A stretch of 64,000 nt of DNA from Rhynchopus euleeides (Eukaryota; Euglenozoa; Diplonemea; Diplonemida; Diplonemidae), in assembly GCA_963210315.1 (NCBI GenBank), contig OY723302.1, positions 1,116,001 through 1,180,000 on the forward strand. The letters are read 5' to 3'. Position 1 is the first letter of the stretch, and each line of letters begins with the position of its first letter. The notes below the pieces were generated by a model. The model made no database searches. It was not told the DNA's origin and was given only the letters and a program-made list of their open reading frames with translations. The translations under genes and the position numbers were made by a program. Of the stretch, positions 9,844 through 20,089 are shown piece by piece.

Positions 9844-12116
9844 ATGGCAGTGCCCCGCCGTGACGAGTGGTTCCTCAAGGTGATCACAGATGCGGGGAAG
9901 CGTTATTCGCTGGAAGTGAAGGGGGACATCGCGACTCTGAGCGCCGAGGTCGTGAAGCCGAAGCTCGCGGAAAAAACCGGGGTGCCCGCGAGAAAACAGG
10001 TATGCCTTTGCTGCGTTCTCCTCCCCCCCCCCCCCCCCCCCCCACACACACACACTCAGGCCTACAGTGCACCCAAATATCTCCTTCTCCTCGCTATTCA
10101 CATGAGGGTACTACTAAGTTTACAAAGGGCAGTGCATCCTGCATTCCCCCTCTCAAACAACAAGAGTTGAAAAATGCAAATCCACAGGGGGGGGGGGTAT
10201 CGTTGCGGAAACGTGTCGGATAACGAGTCCACCCACACACACCCGCTCACCCCTTCTTCCGTTTTCGCTTCTCAGATCCTGACATACAAAGGCAAGGAGC
10301 TTGGCGACAAGGTGTCGTTTCAAGAGATTGGCATCAAGCCTGATGACGAGCTGCGGCTGTCACGAAAGGTGCCCGAGACAGCATACTACATCGATGTTGT
10401 GGGTGACGCTCTGAGGAGCTTCGACGACCTGCTGCAGAAACGGGGCGGTGCCGCAGACTTCGACTCCCTCCCGGAGCCCGAGCGGAAGCAGCTGCTGAAG
10501 GATCTGGGGCGCAAGCTGCGCAGCATGAAGAAGAACATCACCTACCTCCGAGAGGAGGACGAGGGGGTGCAGTGCGAGCGCCAGATAGCGCAGTACCAGG
10601 CTGCCATCTCCGACAAGGAGCAGGTCATCAACATGCTGGAGAACCCTGCGCTCCGCCTCAACAGCATCAACATCTCCAGCGTCAACACCAACGCCAGCGC
10701 TGCGGGGCCTGCCCCTCTGGAAGCCCCTTCCAAGTCCTCTTCCAACGACCTGCGCCGCATGGAGTCGAGCAACCTTATTGGCAGATGTCGCCACTACAGC
10801 AGCTCCCCCAAGACGCCCGACACCTCGGGCCTCGCTGCGAAAGACCACTCCGTGCGGTTTGGGCTCAACAGCGTGATGCTCGCATTCTACGAGCGGCTGC
10901 AGTGGCTTCACGCCTCTCTATACAGCATCCGGAAGCGGATGGACGAATCACAGCTTGTGGCTGGCTCGCTCCTGCGGGTCATCTTCGACCTCAAGATCCT
11001 CTGGCAGGATGTGCTGGGCTGCCGTGGCACCACAGAGGCTGAGCTGTACGTCATGCAGACGCTCATCACGGATGTGCGCACGGTGCTCATCAAGACTGTG
11101 GCGCAGTTTCTCTCGATGCCTGGGGGGCCTGTCGTGTCGAACGACGATGTGAAGCTTGCGTTGACGAGCCAGCGTGCGCCGTATGCCCTCCGGAAGTCCG
11201 ACCTCCCGGGGACAGAGGCGGATCTGCTGGACATCCTCACGACGCTGGGGCAGAGCAGCGTGGTGGATGTGTCGCGTGTCCTCGCCGTGTTCCGCAGCGT
11301 GGCAGGCAACGTCTCGCCCGCCGCAGCCAACGTGAAGCACACGCATGCTGCCGTGTTGGCCGCAGCCCCGGCAGAGACCCCTCCGGGCGGGGAGCTCCCG
11401 GCGCCGCCGCCGGCATCCGCCCCCTCCCCGGCCATCCACCCCACCACGGGTAGCCCGCCCCCGCAGGCGCAGATGGCGGCAAAGCCAGCAGATGCTTCTC
11501 AGGCTGCAGCGGCGCCAGCGGCGGCAGCGCCAGCCGTGGCGTCGCATGCCACGCCTGACCATGGGGAGATGCTGGCAGCCGCGATCAGTGCGCGTATGTT
11601 GTTTATCTTGGGGCGAGGGGTGGTGGGGGGAGGGGCTTGCCGATGTTGCTGATTTCCGGTTTTATTTTCGCACACGACCTTCGCGTGGAAAGGTGTCGTT
11701 CAGCTCTGCCAAACGTGCTCTAGACCCCCCACCCTCACATTCAACAGGCGACCTGTGGCGTGCGTGGCTTATTCTCTTCTACCAACGCTTCAACCGCAAC
11801 AACCTCTCCAGCGTCGACAGGATCCTGGCGGAGTATAAGGGGACCGAATACAGACTGCCCTCCGACTTGTTCGAGAAGTACCATGTGGACGAGCAGGGGA
11901 GGGACGACCTGCAGGTGTGTGGGTTCTGTGTGACACATGCATGCATGCGTGGGAGGGGGGGGAGTGCGGTGATCACATCAGATCGCCCTATGAATGATGG
12001 CCCACCCACACTCCACCCAACAGGCCGAATTCATGCGACTCTCAAAGGAGCACTCTCTGCCCCTGATGACGCCTCAGGCAACACCTACAGAGGAGGAGGG
12101 CTGCACAGTGATGTAA
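9844..12116 (+). CDS. Ubiquitin-like-domain protein, four exons
   Basis: Exons are inferred at 9844-9999, 10276-11593, 11748-11914 and 12024-12116, with donors GTATGC, GTATGT and GTGTGT, CAG acceptors and compatible phases (0, 1, 0). Joined, exons 1 and 2 give a ubiquitin fold: WFLKVITDAGKRYSLEV, then a helix, then QILTYKGKEL and the DDELRL strand, corresponding to ubiquitin's QRLIFAGKQL region. After the fold come helical, charged stretches (about residues 90-180, possible coiled coil), a conserved-looking helical block (about 230-390), and a long Ala/Pro-rich linker (about 390-490). The last exons encode LWRAWLILFYQRFNRNNL and an acidic end. UBL proteins with long tails often act as proteasome or chaperone adaptors (BAG6, ubiquilin), but no UBA or BAG domain is clear, so the specific role is open. 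Confidence 0.75.
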
Positions 12117-12741
12117 CACAAACACTCTCTCTCTCTCGCGATGAGTTGTGCAAAAGGCTCGCAAGCAGACAGAAGAATGGGGGGGTGTGTGGGGCGGGGG
12201 GGAGGGGGGGGGGGGGGGGAGGGGAGTATCGCCCGCCATGCCCCCACCACACACGGCACCCACCCACAGTGTCACTGCTTTGACTCGTCATGTTATGCGG
12301 GCCTCTCTTCAGAAACCCCTTCCCCAAACCCCACCGTTGAGCAACGCGACGTCCCCCCCCCTGCTCTTTGATGCGGTCTCCACACACACATATGCAACAC
12401 ACGCGAAGCCACCGCCAACCCCCCCCCCCCCCCCCACTCACCACACCCCCATCTCTCTCTGCTCGTCTGGCCGTGCTGCCGATCGGCGCCTGCTCCGCAT
12501 CCACCCCACGCCACCCCACTAAAGACAAACGTCCCCCCCGGCCACTCGCGCCTCCTGTATTGCAACGGGGCTGTTGGTGCCCAGGTCTTCCTCGGTCTGC
12601 CTGCCACTGCTACCCCTCTCTCTCTCAGGCGGTAGGTTGTGTGCACCGTCGGGGCGGTGGTGGTGGCGGCAGTGGTGGTGTCTCATCTACACTAAAAGAA
12701 AGGCGGATCCCACCCCCCCCCCCCCCCCCTCCTCCCACCTT
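12117..12741. other. Intergenic low-complexity region
   Basis: Contains CT repeats (12123-12137), a G-run block (12180-12222), C-runs (12420-12436, 12711-12729) and no credible gene. Confidence 0.5.
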
Positions 12742-13005
12742 CACGGTGCACTAGTTTGGTAGTTACGAGTGACCTCAACTAGTGGAGTCGACAACCTCAA
12801 ACTCGACAACTGCCAGTTGTCGACTCGACAACTGGCACTTGTCGAGTCGACAACTGGCAGTTGTCGACTCGACAACTCTATACACTGTACTGCAGGAAGA
12901 ACGCCCAAATATGAAGGGAAAAACGCACAGTTGGGTGTGTGCTTGGGATATGAGGTGTGGTGGCATATCAGCGCTGGACTTTGTTGCGAATTTCCTTGTC
13001 CCCTT
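12742..13005 (+). repeat. Left terminal inverted repeat of the two-gene transposon
   Basis: Composite arm: outer CACGGTGCACTAGT, an unmatched spacer, ACTAGTGGAGTCGACAAC, a run of GTCGACAACTGGCAGTTGTC-type palindromes (12800-12880), then a long conserved inner part starting CTATACACTGTACTGCAGG. Confidence 0.8.
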
Positions 13006-13006
13006 C

Positions 13007-14887
13007 TCAAGGATGGTCAGTCTTCATGTGGAGATCGCGTTCACGGACACTACGGAAGGTCTCAAAGCAAAGTAAGCAACGTTTTGTTGTGAGAGAGCGG
13101 GGGTGGTGGGCCAGGTAGTGCTGGCTTTGTCCCTTCAATCTTATTGTTGTGTGACATATTTTGCATTCGATTGTGCATGACGAGCAAGGGACATTGCTCC
13201 CTGGTCTGTGCTTTGCATCGTAGTGTGCAAACAGAGACGTTTTCTTTGCTGAGGAGTAGTCACAAATAATGCATCGAAATTCATGAACCTCCTCCGGGAG
13301 AGACTGGGTTTCTTCTTGAGTAGGGGTGGGAGGCACACCCCAAGGTTCCTTGCCACACACACACACGTTCAGTATGGTTTTCGGTGGTTTTTTCGGATCA
13401 ATCCAAAAGACACACCCGCTCTGACCTCTCTCTTTGACGTGGTCCGCCAGCCCAGCAGACTCAAGTCTTCGGTAGAGAGATCCTGTTGCCTTTTCCCAGC
13501 TGCCCGCAACAACACATGAACACACATTGAATGCCCCAACGGCGGTCATTAACTTCGGAGTATGTCCTGAACCCCCCCAAAGCCCATTCTCGCCCCAACT
13601 TTGAAGTTGTTGGATCTCGAAAAGAATGAGGTCGCGCTCCATAGTCCTTTCCGAGGCACAGGCTGAGTAGATCTTGCTTCGACCGTTGCCAGCTTCCAAA
13701 GCTTCATCACTGAGGGAGAGACAGTGCGCATCTATGGAATCAAACCAGTGCGTCAGGCTGTGCACATACGTTGCGCCCGGACCTGTCGTCACGCCCGGTG
13801 ACGCCCACTCACAAAGAAATATTAACAAGTGCATCGATAACATACTCACTGCAAACTCTGCCCCATTCTGGCCGTGTACCCAAAACTTCACGGGTATATT
13901 GTTGTATCTGAACGACACAAGCACGTCCATCAAAAGACAGATCATTTTTTTAAGCCCCGTTGTGCTCTGTATCAGCTTTTGCAGAACTTGTCGGGCCTGA
14001 CTCCCAGTCATGTTCGACTTCGCACTCCCAACCACAGCTGTCTTGATCGCTTTCCCCTCCGGGATGAGGCGTACTATGAGAGATATGACGCCTTTGACGT
14101 CGTGAAGAGCAGGAGTGATACAGTACGCTTCGCTCTCAAAGGCCTTGGAAAGGTGACATGTGAAGCCCTGCTTGTGCAATTCCTGGAGGGACAGCCTCTT
14201 GCACGAATGTAGCATATCAAGCCAGTCCTTCATCTCTGTGGCACAGAACGCCGATCTGTGTGACTTCGATCCAGAACTTATGCCCTCAAACAAACCCGTG
14301 AGCTCCGCGTGATCACCCCCCAGCAGAAACTGCTTTGCTAAAAAAACGGTGTCTCCTTTTCTGAAGAACGCATTTTGCACCTCCCTTATCTGATCGGCCA
14401 GGCTGAACGTCGCGAATGAGATGTATTCATCCTTTCTCTGATCTGTCACCGTGCAGAGAGGTGTGGTAAAACTGCCGTGAGCAATACCTGCAGCTAAGCG
14501 GATCCTGGCTGTGAGGTCCCTGCTGCCCGGGTTATAGCCATCAGCAGTCAGGACAACACGAGGGTGTTCCATGTCGATGCGATGCAGGTGTGTTTCGACA
14601 ATGTGCTCGAGAGTTTTGAGCAAACTACCCCTCCTTGCCTCGACCACTCTCTGGAGGTGCTCTTCATGCTTCCTCACCGTCGCCGGGGAGAGCCCGTGCC
14701 TCTCAGGCGCCTTCCCGTGCTCCCGAAACGTCTCTCGAATGCATTTCGAGATTTCACCGCACTTCCGGATGGACGTCCCTGCCACAAATCGTGACCTGCG
14801 AATACCCTCAGCCATCAAGGACATTTCATCTTGCATTGTCTCTTCGGAACCATTCCCACCCGGCTCTCCTGTGGTGTGTGTGTGCAT
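13007..14887 (-). CDS. Transposase with Transib/RAG1-type DDE layout and three C2H2 zinc fingers
   Basis: An uninterrupted 626-residue frame with its ATG at 14887; a second ATG at residue 18 could also serve. Candidate catalytic residues are D116 (VVLTADG), D263 (PALHDVKG) and E395 in SLSDEALEAGN. The last matches the RAG1 glutamate block, where E962 sits in SEGNESGN with the same E-x-x-E-x-G-N spacing. H376 and H380 (YVHSLTH) sit just before it, like the zinc-binding histidines of RAG1 (FHKTLAH). D263 follows a Leu-His as RAG1 D708 does (ALHCD). Three C2H2 fingers end the protein: C539/C542/H555/H560, C575/C578/H590/H594, C604/C607/H620/H625. The family call rests on motif spacing only; another DDE superfamily is possible. 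It cuts and joins the element ends if active. Confidence 0.6.
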   Translation of the reverse strand: MHTHTTGEPGGNGSEETMQDEMSLMAEGIRRSRFVAGTSIRKCGEISKCIRETFREHGKAPERHGLSPATVRKHEEHLQRVVEARRGSLLKTLEHIVETHLHRIDMEHPRVVLTADGYNPGSRDLTARIRLAAGIAHGSFTTPLCTVTDQRKDEYISFATFSLADQIREVQNAFFRKGDTVFLAKQFLLGGDHAELTGLFEGISSGSKSHRSAFCATEMKDWLDMLHSCKRLSLQELHKQGFTCHLSKAFESEAYCITPALHDVKGVISLIVRLIPEGKAIKTAVVGSAKSNMTGSQARQVLQKLIQSTTGLKKMICLLMDVLVSFRYNNIPVKFWVHGQNGAEFAVSMLSMHLLIFLCEWASPGVTTGPGATYVHSLTHWFDSIDAHCLSLSDEALEAGNGRSKIYSACASERTMERDLILFEIQQLQSWGENGLWGGSGHTPKLMTAVGAFNVCSCVVAGSWEKATGSLYRRLESAGLADHVKERGQSGCVFWIDPKKPPKTILNVCVCGKEPWGVPPTPTQEETQSLPEEVHEFRCIICDYSSAKKTSLFAHYDAKHRPGSNVPCSSCTIECKICHTTIRLKGQSQHYLAHHPRSLTTKRCLLCFETFRSVRERDLHMKTDHP

Positions 14888-15027
14888 CCCAACAAAAAAG
14901 GCTATGCCTGAGGAACCGGCGGGGGGAGGATGACGTCAAGAGTGATAACCAAAAAAGGGAAAGTGTCACTGCGATCGTTCTGCACCTTTTCTTCCGTTTG
15001 CTTTCATATACGTTGACGCTTCCACAC

Positions 15028-15756
15028 TCACACTGGATCATCAAATGTCAGCCTCCGCAGGGTGAGGCGCAGAATGTGCCCATTCTGGGTCACCTTCTGT
15101 ACCGTCGACAGCCCAGATTCCACGATGAACTCGTAGAATCCCCCGACGGTTCTTGGAGCAAAGGTGTTGGCTGCTCCCTGCAACGACGACACGTCTCTCT
15201 TCCTTCCTGAGTATTGAGGAAAGATCTTGTCTGCCTTCGAGGATGCCTTCGTCTTCTGGGGGGCAGCCAGCTTCACCTCTGCGGCGTAGAGCCGGGACAT
15301 CTTTACGCCCGAGGTGAGGGCGGCGTGCGGGTGCAGCTTCTGCATCTGCTCCAGTTTCGCCTTGGACTTGGCGGAGGCTGATGGAGATGGTGTGATCCTC
15401 ACACCAATGAACTCCGTATCCGTCCCCCCCTTGGTGCGGATGGAGTACCTCTCCAGCTGCGCCTCCTTCGCCGACTTCTCCGACACCGTCCCCCCCTGGT
15501 ACTCCTTGTACCTGGCCCCCATCGCCGCGCTCACGGTCCCGTCGTTGCCCTTTATGGGCTTGCCCGTGATCTTCCCGATCAGTGCCTTCAGGGCTGTGTT
15601 CGACAGCCGCCCCCCCTCCTCCGGCTCGACGTAGTATTCAACAAAAAGTTGAATAAAGCCCGGCTGAGTGGCGGGCTGCTTCGTCGGGGGGGCCGAGCTC
15701 GGGGCGGTTTCCTCCGTTCTGCTTCTCTTCGCCGTGGTTTTGGCAGAGGCAGGCAT
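15028..15756 (-). CDS. Second transposon protein, unknown, possibly DNA-binding
   Basis: The frame is 242 residues from ATG 15756 (MPASAKTTAKRSR). It can be read further upstream, but that part is inverted repeat. The N-terminus is basic and Ser/Thr/Pro-rich, like a nuclear signal. A compact central part (FIQLFVEYYVEP... to FIGVRI, about residues 35-120) has the hydrophobic spacing of a small winged-helix-like domain, though this is a weak impression. A Lys-rich linker and a second hydrophobic block (VGGFYEFIVESGLSTVQKV) follow. It lies upstream of the transposase in the same direction, 140 bases apart, so co-expression is likely. It has no kelch repeats, so it is not a RAG2 homologue by eye. 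Confidence 0.6.
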   Translation of the reverse strand: MPASAKTTAKRSRTEETAPSSAPPTKQPATQPGFIQLFVEYYVEPEEGGRLSNTALKALIGKITGKPIKGNDGTVSAAMGARYKEYQGGTVSEKSAKEAQLERYSIRTKGGTDTEFIGVRITPSPSASAKSKAKLEQMQKLHPHAALTSGVKMSRLYAAEVKLAAPQKTKASSKADKIFPQYSGRKRDVSSLQGAANTFAPRTVGGFYEFIVESGLSTVQKVTQNGHILRLTLRRLTFDDPV

Positions 15757-15879
15757 GATTGATAGCTGTGTGTGTGTGTGTCTGTTGGCGTGTGTGTATC
15801 TATTCAACAATGGAGGTAATCTGGTCAGGGCTTGCAAGACCCTGGTGATGTGGGTTGTGGGAGGGAGAAACGGCACAAG

Positions 15880-16142
15880 GAAATTCGCAACAAAGTCCAG
15901 CGCTGATATGCCACCACACCTCATATCCCAAGCACACACCCAACTGTGCGTTTTCCCCTTCATACTTGGGCGTTCTTCCTGCAGTACAGTGTATAGAGTT
16001 GTCGAGTCGACAAGTGCCAGTTGTCGACTCGACAAGTGCCAGTTGTCGAGTCGACAACTGGCACTTGTCGTCAACAACCCAGTCAGTTGTCGAGGTTTCA
16101 GTTGTCGACTCCACTAGTGGTTGCCAACACTAGCGCACCGTG
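15880..16142 (-). repeat. Right terminal inverted repeat of the two-gene transposon
   Basis: Inverted match of the left arm. The inner 160 bases are nearly identical; the palindrome array differs in copy order and there are small insertions, such as CAACAACCCAGT near 16070. Confidence 0.8.
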
Positions 16143-17001
16143 TTGGGGTGGGGGGTAAAGGTGTGTTGTGCGTGAGGTGGAGATTGCATCGGGGGGGGGG
16201 GGGGGCAGGATTTGAAGCGCGCCAAAAGCAGATAGAACCCAGAGTCCCCCCACCCCCCCCCCCCCCCCCCCCCCCCGCCAGAGGCTGGAGAGACAGCCAA
16301 AAAAGATCGTTCGAACATGTTTGAAGGGAAAAGGAAACGCTCGCAGGGGCACGCATCTGGCACTGGGGTGATACCCGTTCCTCCCAACAAAATTGCCGCG
16401 TGTGTTGCGTGGGATGGGGGAGGGGAGGGGGGGTCGCGTGGGAGATGGGCGGGGGTGGGGGGGTGGGGACAAGTAATGTAACCCCCCCCCCACCTATGCT
16501 GACGGGAATCGTTAACAGCACCAACGGCGACGAGAAAGCTCCCCATTCCACCCCACCCCCACCCCCCCCCCCCTCCGCCTTCTTTTTGTACAGCCGTGGT
16601 GATGGGCTGGGGAGTCCGGAGAGTTCGGGCGAATCGGTGTTGTGCACGCATGGCGTGCACCGTGGTAGCCCCCTGATCCCCCCCCCCCCTGTGTGTTTGC
16701 GAGAAGGTGCTGGGAGATTTACTTTTCCATTCCCTCTCGACGATCAAACCCCCCCTGTGTGTTTACTGTAACCCTTTTCGTAATTCTCCTCTGATTTGAA
16801 CCTGCTCGGATCCCACATGTGTTGACTTTAAGAATCCAGGCCGGGACAACCCCGTTCAAATCAGGTGCCTTGCTGCCATGCCAGAACACGTCAATACGCT
16901 GTCAACCCGACCGGAATTCCACCCAAAGGGGGTATGGAAAAGTCGGTGAAAAAAATGAAAAAAAATGAGAAAAAATCGGCCGAAATTTGCTGTTTTTCGC
17001 T

Positions 17002-17041
17002 AAAAAAAGAGTGTGGGGAGTTGGGTCCAGTTTAGCAAAGT
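17002..17041 (+). repeat. 40-base dispersed repeat, copy 1
   Basis: A seven-A run followed by GAGTGTGGGGAGTTGGGTCC and the rest of a 40-base block. The same 40 bases recur at 20158-20197, 3.1 kb away in the same orientation. Confidence 0.8.
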
Positions 17042-17279
17042 GAGCATATTTTTCGAAAATTGAAAAATTGGGGACACCAAAAGTCCCCAAACGAGTCTTC
17101 GACTTGGCCAGCAGAGAGAATTTGTTTGGTGAAAAAATGCCCCAAAAATTGTCGGCCAAAAGTTACTGTTGAAGACGGCACAAGTTCTCTGCACAGGCTG
17201 GGTGGGCGCAACGCTGACGAACAACGACAAGCCGGAGGCTGCGACTGTGAAGAATACAACGAACGGCCCGGGTCCTCCT

Positions 17280-17620
17280 CTAGATGCCCAGGAACAATGT
17301 CCTTCCCACCGGTGTTACGCGGGGCGTTCCGGGGGTGGGATAGTGCTGCTGCACAGATGCCAGTGTGCCCGTTGAGGAGGGCCACTCCAGTCAGACCTGC
17401 TTGTTGCTTGTACATCACAAACAGCAGACCCAGAGTGGAGTGCCTCATCCCGGTCAACTCAAACACTGCTAGATTGACGAGGCCACCACCTCCTGGCACT
17501 GCCTGCACGACAGGGACGGGTGACCTGCAGGTCGTCGTGAGCAGGACCATGGCAGCCCACTCGAACACCTGTGCGGGGTACCGCAACTCATCTTGCTGCG
17601 GGTGTGCAGCGGGTGCGAGT
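17280..17620 (-). pseudogene. Coding-like tract, unidentified and broken
   Basis: The minus-strand translation is mixed-composition and globular-looking (for example ELRYPAQVFEWAAMVLL, NLAVFELTGMRHSTLGLLFV), unlike the low-complexity shadows around it. It has no proper start or end and no family was recognised. Similar tracts occur near 18050-18300 and 20380-20790, possibly parts of the same decayed gene or element. Confidence 0.3.
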
Positions 17621-19482
17621 GCGCCCCGGCCGGGGGTGGCACATACTCCTCCAGGTTTTGCTGACCTCCCAGAGCGATGGCTCAACAGCCACAGCCTTGC
17701 CCCGTCAGCCTGCCCACGCTCCGCCCCTGCCGACGGGGGGGGGGGGGGGGCTCAATCCGCAGTTCCTCGCCGCATTCGCCGCCACGGACAGGAGAAATAC
17801 GCACAGAGGAGGAGCAGGCAGCTCATTAAACGGCTGGTCCCCCGGTGTATCTGGATGCACCGCCCCTGCACATACGGACAGCAGGGGCTGGAAAAAGAGA
17901 TCTGCATTTTTTTGACCTCCCCGCCATCTGGATTTCCAGATCAGCCGTGAAGCTGCATACAGTCATCATGCACTGCATCATATCAGACCCACGGGTTCAT
18001 CAGCCCCTTAGATTCAGACCATGCATTGTCCAGAACTGCACCCTGTCCTTCAACACCAGTAGATCCACGGCTCATGGGCCCATGTGACGACAAAAACCTG
18101 ATCGTAGCTCATAGCAAAGATGGGTAACACGATCAAGATCATCTGTTCCCAGATGGACGTCTCCTGTTTCCAGGTTTAGGGTTACCGCGAGTGGAGCGCA
18201 GATTTACCAAGGTGTATCAAGAGAGTATGCAGCACTGTCCCAGCAGTTCCTCCTCCTTGGTTCCGACCTCCCACAGTTCTTCGATGACAGGCACAACAGA
18301 GTAAGAAGCAACACAGCCAGATCCTTCGATCAGGCCCAGACCCAAGCAACAGAGCGGGGGGGGGGGGGGGGATGAAGTACCTCCTTCAAGAACGTCGCAC
18401 CACTGGTGATCGCGGCGTCAGGGAAACCGGCCGTCCTGATGAGAAGACGGTCGCTGCGAAACGGCCACTACACAACCCGGGAACCGGGTCGCAATTGAAA
18501 ACGGGGGGGGGTGCGGGGGGGGGGGGGGGGGGAGGAGCCTGCCACAAACCCGTGACGGTGTGTTTCAGGGGGGGTGCGGGGGGGACAGGGTCACAGTCAT
18601 TGTCACCACGTGCACTTGACAGACGGTAATTCCAACTACAGATCAGAAACCGACTGAAGATAGCGGCCTGGTCTCGGTGACTGCACTCGGAAGACTCTCC
18701 CTCAGACGTGGGATGCGGGTCACAGAAGTCAGGGCGTGGAGGCAGGGCTGTGAACCCGTCAGTCATGAAAGAGGACAGAGCTCAGTGGGGCCGGGGATGG
18801 TGTGGATGCATCCATGCATGCATCCACGGCATCCATGGATGCCCGAAAAAGTCAAAAAATGGCTTATGGACTTGGGACAGGAAAATCGCCGGAAACCCCG
18901 AAAATCGACAAAAAAAATGGCGAAAAGCCGATTTTTGGGCCCATTCACCCAGGAGCACGTTTCTAGGCCTCTGTGAAAAATCAATTTTTTTGGAATTTTT
19001 CGCGTTTTTGGCCAACTACTCGCCCAGCCAAATTCGATTTTTGGCTGGGAAATGCAGGGAAATGCACAAAATCAACGAATTAAGCCGTTTTAACCCCTTT
19101 CGTGGACTTTTTGGTTTCAGAAGGGTTTTAGGGGTGTCCATACTGGCCCTTGGCACATTTCCTGAAAATTCCATCCCCTGCAGGCAAACCGGGTATGGAT
19201 GACTGCCTGCAGGCATGCACACATTCATCCACTGCAGGCAGGGCTTCGGAGCTCCAGGCTGTGTGTGGATGCATCCACAAAACTTGTGGATGCATGCGCT
19301 GCAGGCACGGGAAATACTGAGAGCGATGAAGAGGACGAATACGTGTGGGAGGGAGGAGGCGAGCACAAAAGGGCGTCGGCTACCGGGCGTCGGCTACCGC
19401 ACGCCCTTTGGGCGCAGCCGACGACCGACCGTACCGGCCCCCGGCCGGGAGGGAGGTGGGGGGGGGGGGGGGGGCGGGGGGC

Positions 19483-19533
19483 GTGGGGGGCGGAGCCCCC
19501 CACATGGGGGGTCCGGGGGGCGAAGCCCCCCGG
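19483..19533 (+). repeat. Two adjacent GC hairpins with GGA and GAA triloops
   Basis: GTGGGGGGC/GCCCCCCAC around GGA (19483-19503) and CCGGGGGGC/GCCCCCCGG around GAA (19513-19533) are both perfect 9-bp stems. The second is followed by AAATTTTTTTT and then the 179-base tandem array. Confidence 0.85.
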
Positions 19534-19543
19534 AAATTTTTTT

Positions 19544-20080
19544 TCGACATGTCGAAATTTCGGCCTACCTGGCCCAGCTGGGCCCAGGCCTGGCTAACCA
19601 AAAATGGCTGAAAAAAAATTCGAAAATTTTCCGAAATTTTTCAGTGTGGCACCCCAGTGAGCCCCAGATTCTGTTGAGCCAGGCGAAAAAAAAATTTTTT
19701 TTTTGGCCAAAAAAATTTTTTTTCGACATGTCGAAATTTCGGCCTACCTGGCCCAGCTGGGCCCAGGCCTGGCTAACCAAAAATGGCTGAAAAAAAATTC
19801 GAAAATTTTCCGAAATTTTTCAGTGTGGCACCCCAGTGAGCCCCAGATTCTGTTGAGCCAGGCGAAAAAAAAAATTTTTTTTGGCCAAAAAATTTTTTTT
19901 TCGACATGTCGAAATTTCGGCCTACCTGGCCCAGCTGGGCCCAGGCCTGGCTAACCAAAAATGGCTGAAAAAAAATTCGAAAATTTTCCGAAATTTTTCA
20001 GTGTGGCACCCCAGTGAGCCCCAGATTCTGTTGAGCCAGGCGAAAAAAAAAATTTTTTTTTTGGCCAAAAAAATTTTTTT
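19544..20080 (+). repeat. Tandem repeat, three units of 178-180 bases
   Basis: Units at 19544-19722, 19723-19900 and 19901-20080 are almost identical apart from A/T run lengths. Each starts TCGACATGTCGA, contains GCCCAGCTGGGC (both perfect palindromes) and ends in long A- and T-runs around TTGGCCAA. A fourth copy lies at 21575-21752 with the start of a fifth. Unit length is not a multiple of three, so it is not a coding repeat. Confidence 0.9.
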
Positions 20081-20089
20081 TCGACGGAG

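Larger units (their letters stand above)
12742..16142 (-). mobile_element. Two-gene DNA transposon with RAG1/Transib-like transposase
   Basis: Two long inverted arms (12742 to about 13005 and about 15880-16142) enclose two minus-strand genes. Matching terminal pieces are CACGGTGC plus CTAGT at 12742-12755 and, inverted, at 16129-16142; ACTAGTGGAGTCGACAAC at 12778-12795 and, inverted, 16101-16118; and about 160 bases of near-identical inner arm. Between them lie arrays of the palindrome GTTGTCGASTCGACAAC, likely transposase binding sites. The outermost CACGGTG resembles the CACAGTG heptamer at Transib ends and at RAG recombination signals. No clear 5-base target duplication is seen. Both genes are open throughout, so the copy looks intact. 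Confidence 0.75.
16143..19480. other. Intergenic region with repeats and degenerate coding-like tracts
   Basis: Holds G- and C-runs (16189-16204, 16244-16276), a 40-base sequence repeated at 20158 (17002-17041), G-runs (17737-17750, 18357-18371, 18505-18532), clusters of ATGCATCC palindromes (18805-18845, 19264-19279) and a coding-like tract on the minus strand at 17280-17620. No intact gene is supported. Confidence 0.5.

Noticed and set aside
19513-19545. A bacterial-type intrinsic terminator
   Set aside because: The hairpin plus T-run fits the shape, but the surroundings are eukaryotic nuclear DNA with no adjacent gene end; kept only as a hairpin repeat.
19544-20080. CRISPR array
   Set aside because: Repeats are contiguous 179-base units with no unique spacers, in eukaryotic DNA.
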